Source of the DNA: Bacteroidales bacterium
GTDB lineage: Bacteria > Bacteroidota > Bacteroidia > Bacteroidales > F082
Length of the DNA: 64,000 nt
Assembly (NCBI GenBank): GCA_024400395.1
Contig: JAKSMW010000003.1
Coordinates: 1-64,000 of the forward strand
Direction: 5' to 3'
The notes beneath the pieces were generated by a model. It worked only from the letters and a program-made list of their open reading frames with translations, ran no database searches and was not told the origin of the DNA. Shown piece by piece: positions 8,901 through 16,563 of the stretch. Each line of letters opens with the position of its first letter. The stretch's first letter is position 1. Made by a program: the position numbers and the translations under genes.

Positions 8901-9575
8901 ATGAAGCGAAATGTTTTTATAATGTTCAGCATGGTTTGCTGCATGGCATTTGTTTCCATCTCGGAAGACGCTTTTTCGCAGCAGCGCAAGCACAGCACAT
9001 ATTATGAACAGCGTGCCACATTGTTTGACGAGTTGCCGACAAGTAAAAAAGACATCGTTTTCTTGGGCAATAGCATCACCGACGGCGGCGAATGGAGTGA
9101 GTTGTTCCAGAACAAGCATTGCAAGAACCGCGGCATCAGCGGCGATGTGTGCGACGGCGTCCTCGACCGTCTGGAAACAATCACGAAAGGCCAGCCGGCA
9201 AAGGTTTTCCTGATGATCGGCATCAACGACCTGGGACGGGGCGGCGATCCCGACACGGTCGCCATGAAGACACGCCGGATCGTGAAAAGAATCAAGGCGG
9301 AGTCGCCACGCACAGAGATTTATATCCAGAGCGTTCTGCCTACAAACGATCACTACGGCCTGTTCGGTGGTCACACAGCACGCTGGAAAGACATCCCCGT
9401 CACCAACGATTTGTTAAGGCAGGTCGCCGAGGATGAAGGTGTCACGTACATCGACCTGTTTTCGCTTTTCGCCGATGAGGAGGGAAAGATGAACATCAAA
9501 TATTCAAACGACGGCCTGCACCTCACCGGGAAAGGCTATATGGTCTGGCGTGATGCCGTAAAACGTTATCTGTAA
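8901..9575 (+). CDS. SGNH/GDSL-type esterase, exported
   Basis: This 224-residue SGNH hydrolase has a signal peptide (about 1-27). Block I is VFLGNSITDGGEW (catalytic Ser in GNSIT), the block III Asn is in MIGINDLGRGG, and block V is DGLHLTGKGY (Asp and His). The family removes acyl or acetyl groups from carbohydrates or lipids; close relatives in gut Bacteroidota are called acetylhydrolases or sialate esterases. The substrate cannot be read from the sequence. It has its own promoter and is convergent with the enoyl-CoA hydratase gene, 27 bases away. Confidence 0.88.
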   Translation: MKRNVFIMFSMVCCMAFVSISEDAFSQQRKHSTYYEQRATLFDELPTSKKDIVFLGNSITDGGEWSELFQNKHCKNRGISGDVCDGVLDRLETITKGQPAKVFLMIGINDLGRGGDPDTVAMKTRRIVKRIKAESPRTEIYIQSVLPTNDHYGLFGGHTARWKDIPVTNDLLRQVAEDEGVTYIDLFSLFADEEGKMNIKYSNDGLHLTGKGYMVWRDAVKRYL

Positions 9576-9602
9576 GGCACCTCCAATATGACGGCTGCGT
9601 TG

Positions 9603-10391
9603 TCACTCGCACCAGCCGGGCTTCCGTTTCTCCAAGAACGCCTTCATGCCTTCCTGCCCGTCGTCCGACCTCCGTTCGTTGGCGATGACGACAGATGTCA
9701 TGTCGAAGATTTCGCTGTAAGGGTTGTTGCGTCCGCAGACGCTTCTGATGAGTTGCTTGCAGTCGCGGATGGCGTTGGGCGATGCGTTGAGATATTGCTC
9801 GGTGTAGAAATCGAGTTTGCGGTTCAGCTCTTCCATCGTGCCTGTGAAGTTGACGAGATGATTGTCGAGGGCTTCTTCAGCCGTGAATTTCCGTCCGCTG
9901 AGTATGGTGTCGCGGGCGAAAGCCTCGCCGCAACGTGCGATGACGAAAGGCGAGATTGTCGCCGGCGTGATGCCGAGTTTCACCTCGCTGAAGGCGAAGA
10001 CGGTGTCGGTCTCGGCAAGCACCACGTCGCAGGCTGCCATAATCCCGTTGCCGCCGCCGATGACGTGGCCGTGGACGAGCGCGATTACCGGTGTCCCGCA
10101 GAAATATATCGTCTGGAACAATTTTGAAAGCCTTTTCGCATCTTCGATGTTCTGAAGATAGCCGTTTTTCGCGATGTCTTTCATGTAGTTGATGTCGGCG
10201 CCGGCGCAGAAACTCTTGCCGTTGCCGCATATCTCGATGACCCTGATGTCGCCGCGGCTGTCGAGCCAGCCGATGGCCTCGGTCATCTCTTTTATCATGA
10301 CGGCGTTCATTGCGTTGCGCACCTCCGGCCTGTTCAGGGCGATGCGCGCCACGTTTTTCTCTATTCCTATTTGTAATGTCGTGAAATCCAT
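9603..10391 (-). CDS. Enoyl-CoA hydratase/isomerase family, LiuC-like
   Basis: This 262-residue crotonase-fold enzyme has the oxyanion-hole segments FCAGADINYM (about 61-70) and HGHVIGGGNGIMAACD (about 109-124), followed by FSEVKLGITPATISPFVIARCG. That last block is typical of LiuC/AtuE-type hydratases (3-methylglutaconyl-CoA or similar). The neighbouring methylcrotonyl-CoA-type carboxyltransferase gene on the same strand, upstream past one small gene, supports a role in leucine or branched acyl-CoA breakdown. Other crotonase activities remain possible. The ATG at 10391 is preceded by a short-period array. Confidence 0.85.
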   Translation of the reverse strand: MDFTTLQIGIEKNVARIALNRPEVRNAMNAVMIKEMTEAIGWLDSRGDIRVIEICGNGKSFCAGADINYMKDIAKNGYLQNIEDAKRLSKLFQTIYFCGTPVIALVHGHVIGGGNGIMAACDVVLAETDTVFAFSEVKLGITPATISPFVIARCGEAFARDTILSGRKFTAEEALDNHLVNFTGTMEELNRKLDFYTEQYLNASPNAIRDCKQLIRSVCGRNNPYSEIFDMTSVVIANERRSDDGQEGMKAFLEKRKPGWCE

Positions 10392-10441
10392 TTTAGGTGT
10401 TTTAGGTAGTTAGGTATTTCAGGTGATTAGGTGTTTTAGGT
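10392..10441. repeat. Short-period AGGTnnTT array
   Basis: This is a degenerate run of 7-9-base units around TTAGGT (AGGTGTTTT, AGGTAGTT, AGGTATTTC, AGGTGATT). It fills the gap between the hydratase start and the four-helix-bundle stop. It is one of a dispersed family in the window (see findings). Confidence 0.6.
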
Positions 10442-10783
10442 TTAAAGTGTTTTGATTAGAGAAATTAACATTTTTGTTATTTCTTCTGTTTGATTTACAA
10501 TCTCTTCGCTTTTTTCCTCATTAATTAATCCAATCTCTTTGGCTAAATATATCATCGAACGTACTTCACCACAAGATCCCTTTGAAATGTATAAAAATTG
10601 TTTAAATTCATTGTTTGACTTTCTTTCAAAACCTTCTGCAATATTATTTGAAACAGAAACCGCAGCCCTCTGAATCTGATTTGTAAAACCATAATCCTTT
10701 GAATTCTTAAAAGCATCATAAACATTCTTCCCCAATAAAATAGCCTTTTGCCATGCAATAATATCCTCAAACTTAAAAAACAT
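10442..10783 (-). CDS. Four helix bundle protein (23S rRNA intervening-sequence family)
   Basis: This 113-residue protein is of the S23/IVS type: FEDIIAWQKA near the N-terminus, FTNQIQRAAVSVSNNIAEGFERKS in the middle, and YISKGSCGEVRSMIYLAKEIGLI. The family was first found encoded in 23S rRNA intervening sequences and also occurs as free-standing genes, as here. The fold is a pentameric four-helix bundle; its biological role is unclear. Base composition is clearly more AT-rich than the metabolic genes on both sides. Both flanks consist of short-period arrays, so the gene looks inserted into a liuB-liuC unit. Confidence 0.85.
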   Translation of the reverse strand: MFFKFEDIIAWQKAILLGKNVYDAFKNSKDYGFTNQIQRAAVSVSNNIAEGFERKSNNEFKQFLYISKGSCGEVRSMIYLAKEIGLINEEKSEEIVNQTEEITKMLISLIKTL

Positions 10784-10810
10784 ATCAAAAATTTTTCATA
10801 TTAATAAAAC

Positions 10811-10862
10811 TTAATCTCCTCAAACTCCTCAAACTCCTCAAACTCCTCAATCTCCTAATCTC
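10811..10862. repeat. Short-period CTCCTCAAA array
   Basis: Four near-perfect copies of a 9-base unit CTCCTCAAA, then variants with CTAAT, ending at the stop codon of the carboxyltransferase gene (position 10863). On that gene's sense strand the array is G-rich. Confidence 0.65.
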
Positions 10863-12470
10863 CTACATCCTAAAGACACCGAACTGTTGCGGCGGGAACT
10901 TCTGGTTGAGCGACGCCGCGATGCCCAACGCTAATATTTTTCTCGTATCGACGGGGTCGATGATGCCGTCGTCCCAGAGGCGTGCGGTGCTGTAGAACGC
11001 CGAGCCTTCGTAGTCGTATTTCGCGAGGATTTCTTTTTTCAGTTTCAGGATTTCGTCTTCCGGCACAGGCATTCCTTTGAATTTGTATTGGTCTTCCTTC
11101 ACCGTCGCGAGTACGTTGGCGGCCTGTTCGCCGCCCATGACGGAGATCTTCGCGTTCGGCCATGAGAAGAGCAGTCGCGGGCTGTAGGCGCGTCCGGCCA
11201 TGCCGTAGTTGCCGGCGCCGAACGAGCCGCCGAAGATCACGGTGAACTTCGGCACGTTGGCGTTGCTCACCGCGTGGACCATCTTCGCGCCGTCCTTCGC
11301 GATGCCGCCGCGCTCGTAGTCCTTCCCCACCATGAAGCCGGTGATGTTCTGCAAGAACACAAGCGGTATGTTGCGCTGGCAGCAAAGCTCGATGAAATGT
11401 GTCGCCTTCAACGCTGACTCTGAATACAATACGCCGAAGTTGGCGAGTATCCCGACAGGAAATCCCATGAGATGTGCGAAGCCGCAGACGAGTGTCGTGG
11501 CGTATCTCTCCTTGAACTCCTGGAAGCGGCTTCCATCGACGATGCGCATTATCACCTCGCGCGGGTCAACGACCTTGCGGAGGTCAACGGGTGCGATGCC
11601 GTACAGCTCGGCGGGGTCGTAGAGCGGCTCCTCGACGGGGAGCATGTCCAACATCTGTTTCTTCGGTTTCTCCAATGTCTTGAAGATGTTACGGCAGATC
11701 TGCATGGCGTGGCTGTCGTTCTCTGCGAGATGGTCGGCGACGCCCGACACGGCGGTGTGCATCTCCGCGCCGCCGAGCTCTTCGGCCGTGACGACCTCAC
11801 CGGTGGCGGCTTTCACCAACGGAGGGCCGCCGAGATATATGGTGCCCTGCCTGCGCACTATTATCGTCTCGTCGCTCATCGCCGGCACGTAAGCTCCGCC
11901 GGCGGTGCACATGCCCATCACGATGGCGATCTGCGGGATGCCCATCGCCGACATGCGCGCCTGATTGTAGAAGAATCGTCCGAAATGCTCCTTGTCGGGA
12001 AAGACGGTGTCCTGCTCCGGCAGGAACGCGCCGCCGCTGTCAACCATATACACGCACGGGAGATGGTTCTCCATTGCGATCTCCTGCGCGCGGAGGTGTT
12101 TCTTCACGGTGTATTGCATGTAGGTGCCGCCTTTCACGGTGGCGTCGTTGGCCACGATGATCGCCTCGCGCCCTTCGATGATGCCTATTCCGGTGACGAT
12201 GCCCGCCGACGGGAAGTCGTTGTTATATGTGTCGTACGCCGCCATCGGCGAAAGCTCCAAAAACGGCGTGTTCTTGTCGATTAAAAGATCAATGCGCTCG
12301 CGGGCTAAAAGCTTGTTGCGTTTCTTGTGTTTCTCTATGGCAGCAGGGCCGCCGCCTTGCATACTCGAGGCTAATGCGTCACGGTAACGCGCCATCAAGT
12401 CTGTGAAAGCTTTCTTATTTTCTTGATAATCAGAACTGTGAATATCAATATGTGTCTTTAATGTCTGCAA
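10863..12470 (-). CDS. Acyl-CoA carboxylase, carboxyltransferase subunit (methylcrotonyl-CoA type)
   Basis: This subunit moves CO2 from biotin to an acyl-CoA. The sequence follows the MccB/LiuB pattern closely: [10 protein letters not shown] near residue 55, then [83 protein letters not shown] and [12 protein letters not shown], ending with the second crotonase half ([18 protein letters not shown]). The frame is open to a TTG at 12494, but that codon lies inside a -7 promoter box. The TTG at 12470 gives 535 residues, the normal MccB length, and is preferred; no ATG is available nearby. The biotin subunit partner is encoded 35 kb away at 47255-49252. Confidence 0.9.
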   Translation of the reverse strand: MQTLKTHIDIHSSDYQENKKAFTDLMARYRDALASSMQGGGPAAIEKHKKRNKLLARERIDLLIDKNTPFLELSPMAAYDTYNNDFPSAGIVTGIGIIEGREAIIVANDATVKGGTYMQYTVKKHLRAQEIAMENHLPCVYMVDSGGAFLPEQDTVFPDKEHFGRFFYNQARMSAMGIPQIAIVMGMCTAGGAYVPAMSDETIIVRRQGTIYLGGPPLVKAATGEVVTAEELGGAEMHTAVSGVADHLAENDSHAMQICRNIFKTLEKPKKQMLDMLPVEEPLYDPAELYGIAPVDLRKVVDPREVIMRIVDGSRFQEFKERYATTLVCGFAHLMGFPVGILANFGVLYSESALKATHFIELCCQRNIPLVFLQNITGFMVGKDYERGGIAKDGAKMVHAVSNANVPKFTVIFGGSFGAGNYGMAGRAYSPRLLFSWPNAKISVMGGEQAANVLATVKEDQYKFKGMPVPEDEILKLKKEILAKYDYEGSAFYSTARLWDDGIIDPVDTRKILALGIAASLNQKFPPQQFGVFRM

Positions 12471-12491
12471 ATCTGAAAAAATTATTTCGGG

Positions 12492-12499
12492 CAAAATTA
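12492..12499 (-). promoter_or_regulatory. -7 promoter box (TAATTTTG) for the carboxyltransferase gene
   Basis: TAATTTTG on the minus strand overlaps the outermost possible TTG start and places transcription start near 12486. It is back-to-back with the channel promoter at 12532. Confidence 0.5.
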
Positions 12500-12531
12500 A
12501 CTAAAATTTCTTTAGGTAACACAATATTTTA

Positions 12532-12539
12532 TATTTTTG
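12532..12539 (+). promoter_or_regulatory. -7 promoter box (TATTTTTG) for the channel operon
   Basis: Plus-strand TATTTTTG, 19 bases before the ATG at 12559. Confidence 0.5.
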
Positions 12540-12558
12540 TGGCTTCATAAAAAATAAA

Positions 12559-13386
12559 ATGAAGAAACTTACACGCTTTTTATCCAGACTGTTCCTGAAT
12601 GAGACATTCATCATGACAATTGTCATTTTGAACGGGATAGTCATCTTCCTGCAATGCTATTATACATCTCAGGAACTATCGTTCCAACGTCTTGCGCACG
12701 TTGACAGCTTTTTCACGATTCTGTTTGTAATCGAGGCTTTTGTCAAGATTAAATCATTGACGTTCAATGGATATTGGAGCGATAAATGGAACAGATGGGA
12801 CTTCGTCATAACAGCAGTCACGGCGCTTTCGTTGGTGCAATACATATCCCCGAACCAGTTCACGGAGACAATCGGGGTGATAAGCGCCATCAGGACCTTG
12901 CGTGTGCTGAAGCTCATCAGGCTGATGAGATTCATCCCGAATCTGTCGTCTGTCGTCAACAGTTTGAGGCTTGCGGTCAGGACGTCGTGGGTCATAATTT
13001 TCGCCTTTTTGATCATCATCTTCATAATTTCAATAGTCACGTGCACTATTTTCAGAAACATCGCGCCTGAATATTTCGCGAATCCGTTTGATTCCATGTA
13101 CAACACGTTCAGGATTTTCACTGTCGAGGGCTGGTATGAAATCCCCAACGCCATCACGGGCGGAGAGTCGTCAACCGTCGTCATGAGCTTGGTGAGGCTG
13201 TATTTCTCGCTGATTTTGTTCTTCGGCGGGATTATCGGAATGGGACTCATAACCTCAATCCTCGTCGATGCAATGGCCGCCGACAACAACGACGAGGTTC
13301 TCCGCCAGATCAAAAGTCTCAAGGAGGAACTTGAGAAACTGAACGAAAAACTCGACGAGAAGGAAAAGAAAGATGAGCAGGATTAA
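12559..13386 (+). CDS. Voltage-gated cation channel, single-domain six-TM (first paralogue)
   Basis: This 275-residue Ion_trans protein should form a tetramer in the inner membrane. It has S1-S6 helices, a charged S4 with basic residues at every third position (R112, R115, K118, R121, R124), and a pore loop with filter TVEGWYE (188-194) followed by S6 (SLILFFGGIIGMGLITSILVDAMA). The filter acid E190 matches the ring glutamate of NaChBac-type sodium channels, while the E-G-W order recalls calcium-channel filters. A coiled coil (about 246-272) ends the protein, as in bacterial Nav channels. Its stop overlaps the start of a close paralogue by 14 bases, so the two are surely cotranscribed. Confidence 0.88.
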   Translation: MKKLTRFLSRLFLNETFIMTIVILNGIVIFLQCYYTSQELSFQRLAHVDSFFTILFVIEAFVKIKSLTFNGYWSDKWNRWDFVITAVTALSLVQYISPNQFTETIGVISAIRTLRVLKLIRLMRFIPNLSSVVNSLRLAVRTSWVIIFAFLIIIFIISIVTCTIFRNIAPEYFANPFDSMYNTFRIFTVEGWYEIPNAITGGESSTVVMSLVRLYFSLILFFGGIIGMGLITSILVDAMAADNNDEVLRQIKSLKEELEKLNEKLDEKEKKDEQD

Positions 13387-14173
13387 ACACGCTTTGGCGA
13401 AATTATTCTGGAATGACACCTTCATATTGGCGGTTGTCATCTTGAATTGCGTCGTCATTTTCCTGCAGTGTTACGGCGCAAATTTCAAATACTTGAGCTA
13501 TTGGGACAATTTTTTCACGATCATCTTCATGATTGAGGTGACTGTCAAGATCAACTCATTGGGGTTCAGGGAGTATTGGAAAGACCGATGGAATCGGTGT
13601 GACTATGTCATCACTGTGGTTTCGGCCTTGTCGTTGGGGCAGTTTTTCTACGAAAGCGCATTTGTTGACACCATCGGGTTCATCACCGTGTTGAGGTCGT
13701 TCCGTGCGCTGAAGCTCATACGGATCCTGAAGTTCATCCCGAATCTCTCGTCTTTCGTGAAGAGCGTCCAGCTGGCGGTGAAGACGACCTCCATCATCAT
13801 GCTGGCGTTTTTCATCTTGATTTTCATCGTTTCGATAGTGACATGCACGCTTTTCAGGAATGTCGCGCCCGAATATTTCGCCAACCCCATCGATTCCTTT
13901 TACAACACGTTCCGGATCTTCACCGTCGAAGGCTGGTATGAAATCCCCGACTCGATAACCGGCGGGACGTCGTCCGCGCTGATGACAAACCTCGTAAGGC
14001 TTTATTTCTGCGTGATGTTGTTCTTCGGCGGCATCATCGGCATGGGACTCATCACGTCGCTGCTCGTCGATGCGATGGCAACCGACAACAACGACGAGGT
14101 CTTGGAGAAGATGAAGTCGCTCGAAGAGAAAATCAACGAGTTGAGCAGGAAATTGGAGGAAAAAGGAAAGTGA
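13373..14173 (+). CDS. Voltage-gated cation channel, single-domain six-TM (second paralogue)
   Basis: This 266-residue paralogue of the preceding gene has nearly identical pore and S6 regions (FRNVAPEYFANP, NTFRIFTVEGWYEIP, FFGGIIGMGLITS). S4 charges are R108, R111, K114, R117 and K120; the filter TVEGWYE is at 184-190; a C-terminal coiled coil starts near 243. The S1-S2 and S3-S4 segments differ more, suggesting distinct gating. Given the shared, overlapping operon the two subunits may form mixed tetramers, which is inference. The ATG at 13373 lies inside the upstream gene. A terminator follows the stop. Confidence 0.88.
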   Translation: MSRIKHALAKLFWNDTFILAVVILNCVVIFLQCYGANFKYLSYWDNFFTIIFMIEVTVKINSLGFREYWKDRWNRCDYVITVVSALSLGQFFYESAFVDTIGFITVLRSFRALKLIRILKFIPNLSSFVKSVQLAVKTTSIIMLAFFILIFIVSIVTCTLFRNVAPEYFANPIDSFYNTFRIFTVEGWYEIPDSITGGTSSALMTNLVRLYFCVMLFFGGIIGMGLITSLLVDAMATDNNDEVLEKMKSLEEKINELSRKLEEKGK

Positions 14174-14189
14174 GGTTTTTAAAAAATCA

Positions 14190-14229
14190 GGGCATAGGCA
14201 AACTAACTTATGTTTGTCTATACCCTTTT
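14190..14229 (+). terminator. Rho-independent terminator after the channel pair
   Basis: An inverted repeat (GGGcATAGgCAAAC and GTTTGtCTATaCCC) is followed by TTTT, 16 bases after the channel stop codon. Confidence 0.6.
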
Positions 14230-14293
14230 CAAATGTATTATTTCCACAAGAGTAAAATCATCTCATCCCTCATGAACAAGCATACAATGTTTT

Positions 14294-14863
14294 TTAGAAT
14301 TCAAAGCCAAGTTTCAACATGAAACCACCAACATTTTCTTTTTCTGTGAATCCATAGCCGTAATAGTAACTATAGTAAAGCACTTCTGCCTTTTGCAATT
14401 CATAACCAGCACTAAAGTTCATTGCAAAACTGTCTGTGAATCCAAACCGACAACCTAAAGATGGTTCAAACATAAATCCACCAGCTTCGTGAATGCTATA
14501 ACCAACTTTTGTTCCAAAAAATGGCGTTATATCGCTTTTTAAGAAGTTGACACGAAAATCGCCATAAACTGGCACAAAAACTTCGCCGTCAATAAATTTA
14601 GCACCTGAACCAATTCCAACGAAAACGTGTCTGTTAATTTGGCAGCCATGGCTTGTCATAACAACACCATAACCCCAATCACCAAATGTATAGCCTCCTT
14701 CAACGAAACCCTTGTATGTGGGTCCATTGGTGCTATAATTGTTACGATTGTCTGATGAAGCTGAACGGTTACCGTTGTTAGCCCCTGTGTTTGAAAATTG
14801 TGCAAAAGCCGAGTTGCTTACAATAAGAGCAACTACCGTGAATAATACTTTTAACGCTTTCAT
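14294..14863 (-). CDS. Exported outer-membrane beta-barrel-like protein
   Basis: This 189-residue protein has a signal peptide (1-21, ending SNSAFA). After a short Asn/Ser-rich linker it alternates aromatic and glycine-rich strands (FVEGGYTFGDWGYGVVM, FVGIGSGAKF, VYGDFRVNFL, FGTKVGYSIH, SLGCRFGF, NFSAGYELQK) and ends in Phe, the usual outer-membrane barrel C-terminus (KLGFEF). It is probably a small eight-stranded barrel. No specific family is recognised. It lies 43 bases after the next gene on the same strand and the two may be cotranscribed. Confidence 0.7.
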   Translation of the reverse strand: MKALKVLFTVVALIVSNSAFAQFSNTGANNGNRSASSDNRNNYSTNGPTYKGFVEGGYTFGDWGYGVVMTSHGCQINRHVFVGIGSGAKFIDGEVFVPVYGDFRVNFLKSDITPFFGTKVGYSIHEAGGFMFEPSLGCRFGFTDSFAMNFSAGYELQKAEVLYYSYYYGYGFTEKENVGGFMLKLGFEF

Positions 14864-14906
14864 AATTTAATTGTTAATTTGTAATGATTTTATTAAATAA
14901 CCATGT

Positions 14907-15902
14907 TCATTTAAGTATGAAATTCATTTTCCAGACATTGGCTGTTCCATTTGAACTCCCTCTTTGTGAGATAAAATATATCGATTCTCCGTCATGACTC
15001 CACACCGGACTAATGTCATCGGCTGCATGGTATGTCAATTGAGTTAATTCAGTTCCATCAACTTTGCAGACGTAAATGTCTGTATTTTGATAAAAGAAAC
15101 TGCCTCCATCTATGACACTGCTGCCGACAAATAAAATCCATTGTCCGTCTGGTGACACGGTTGGTGTTGTGAAACTGTGTTTTGTGTCTGAAACTATGCA
15201 TTCTTCACTTCCGGTCTTATAGTTAATCTTCCATATTTCATTGTTGTTATCTGCTGATGAACGAACGCAATATACTGCATCTTCTTCAGATGACGGACAC
15301 GGGTTCATTCCTCTTGTGATATTTGACAAGAAATTGTCTTTTATGTTGTATTCCCATATGCTTGTTCCTTGGGATTCAAGACGGGTGAAAAAGATATTTC
15401 CGTTTAAGGGAGAATATATTGGTGAATAATCTTGATCGTTGGATGTGATTTGACGGCAAACATAGCCTTTGTCAGAACTTGTCACAAAAATTTTGTTTGA
15501 ATCACCGGACATTTCAGAGAAACAAATGTTCTGTCCATCAGGTGAATACGAAAAATCCATAATATTTTGACGATTTGTTCTTTGTGTAGCTCCTCCCATT
15601 CTTTCAACATCTTTAATAAAAATGTTGGTGGTATTGTTTCTGAATGACAGAAATGCGATTTTCTGCCCGTCTTTCGATGCATCAAGAATGCGATTGGTGT
15701 ACCAAGAAAAATAACCAATTACTTTTGAAGGTTTCGTGTCTCTCCTTACTTCCGGCATACACACATAATCATTGTCCGTAGTGACTTTTGTGAAGATAAT
15801 TCCAGATTCTTGAGGTACTGATACGACTGAATAGTCAACTTGTTGTGCATTAATGGCATGGCTTGCCAATGCTAAAAACAATGCAAATACAAACTTTTTC
15901 AT
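14907..15902 (-). CDS. Exported TolB-like WD40/PD40 beta-propeller protein
   Basis: This 331-residue protein has a signal peptide (1-19, ending HAINA) and several PD40 repeats with the signature SPDGQ and DISPVWSHDGESIYFIS (DFSYSPDGQNICFSEM, PTVSPDGQWILFVGSS). The family resembles the periplasmic TolB propeller and the DPP4-type propellers but carries no peptidase domain here. It is probably a periplasmic binding or scaffold protein. The ATG at 15902 is followed directly by a good signal sequence. The partner 14294-14863 encodes a barrel-like protein, so the two may form an envelope complex (inference). Confidence 0.75.
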   Translation of the reverse strand: MKKFVFALFLALASHAINAQQVDYSVVSVPQESGIIFTKVTTDNDYVCMPEVRRDTKPSKVIGYFSWYTNRILDASKDGQKIAFLSFRNNTTNIFIKDVERMGGATQRTNRQNIMDFSYSPDGQNICFSEMSGDSNKIFVTSSDKGYVCRQITSNDQDYSPIYSPLNGNIFFTRLESQGTSIWEYNIKDNFLSNITRGMNPCPSSEEDAVYCVRSSADNNNEIWKINYKTGSEECIVSDTKHSFTTPTVSPDGQWILFVGSSVIDGGSFFYQNTDIYVCKVDGTELTQLTYHAADDISPVWSHDGESIYFISQRGSSNGTANVWKMNFILK

Positions 15903-16004
15903 CTATAAACCAAATTTTGTGCAAAAATACCACATATTATAATTGCGACTTTTGATTTGATGTAGCATGTTTGTGACATGTAACAATATTGTTACACTTG
16001 GTAA

Positions 16005-16229
16005 CTATTCATTTCTTGTCTCTTCAGTAAGGTTGTCTGAATAGATTTTGAAAAAATCAAATTTTAGGATTGATGAAAGACGATATAAAACATTTGTATC
16101 GATAGATACCGAGTCGAAGATTCTGTAAATATTGGTCCTGTGGCAACCCAATTTTTTTGCCATCCAGGTTACAGTAACCTTTCTTTCTTTCGCTTTTTGT
16201 CTTATTATTTCCCCGATGAATATTGCCAT
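16005..16229 (-). CDS. Small helix-turn-helix DNA-binding protein
   Basis: This 74-residue protein is almost entirely one XRE-like helix-turn-helix domain: IRQKAKERKVTVTWMAKKLG, then CHRTNIYRIFDS as the likely recognition helix, and VLYRLSSILKFDF as the closing helix. Similar mini-regulators are common in Bacteroidota; targets are unknown. It has an unusually long leader of about 240 bases with a terminator-like hairpin 20-odd bases before the ATG and a tiny leader ORF, so its expression is probably controlled by attenuation. The gene is AT-rich. Confidence 0.75.
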   Translation of the reverse strand: MAIFIGEIIRQKAKERKVTVTWMAKKLGCHRTNIYRIFDSVSIDTNVLYRLSSILKFDFFKIYSDNLTEETRNE

Positions 16230-16470
16230 GTTTTTTCTGTTGGCAATAAAAAAGCCGTAAACCTTTGCTTATCATTGAGGTTCTCGACTACCTGTAATAC
16301 AAACAAGAAAGCTTACGGCAAATCCGCAAGCATTTCCCCTTTCTTGTGTATTACGTGTTGAATTGTCGAGATTCCAATGATACTCCAAAAAGTGAAATGG
16401 CTTAATTATGTCTAAAATTTTTTAATTATCCTATTATACCTTTTTATTTATATGCTTATTTGAGTTTTAA
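16230..16470 (-). promoter_or_regulatory. Long structured leader with competing hairpins and a mini-ORF
   Basis: On the minus strand the leader can form a long interrupted hairpin between 16339-16381 and 16271-16310 (stems of 6, 6, 7 and 9 bp). It can instead form a second hairpin, with 5' half GCCGTAAgCTTT (16308-16319) and 3' half ending TTACGGC (16254-16260), followed by TTTTTT, a terminator shape. The second uses bases of the first's arm, so the two exclude each other. A seven-codon ORF (MLADLP, 16313-16333) preceded by AAGGGG lies in the loop of the first hairpin, and its stop codon lies inside the second stem. This fits transcription attenuation of the HTH gene. Confidence 0.5.
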
Positions 16471-16475
16471 CACGG

Positions 16476-16483
16476 CAAAATTA
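16476..16483 (-). promoter_or_regulatory. -7 promoter box (TAATTTTG) for the HTH gene leader
   Basis: TAATTTTG on the minus strand, about 247 bases before the HTH start codon. It implies a leader of roughly 240 bases. Confidence 0.5.
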
Positions 16484-16525
16484 CAAATTATTTTGAAAAG
16501 AACATCACAATTTTGAAATTTCCGC

Positions 16526-16551
16526 TGAAAAAGGTGGTAAAATGTCACCTT
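16526..16551 (-). terminator. Terminator after the retropepsin-like gene
   Basis: The stem AAGGTG/CACCTT with a 9-base loop is followed on the minus strand by TTTTT. It begins 12 bases after the stop codon at 16564. Confidence 0.5.
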
Positions 16552-16563
16552 TTGAGGTGGCTT

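Noticed and set aside
10811..10862. Array considered as a CRISPR or CRISPR-like array
   Set aside because: Units are 7-10 bases with no spacers, and no cas genes are present. None of the arrays in the window has the repeat-spacer form.
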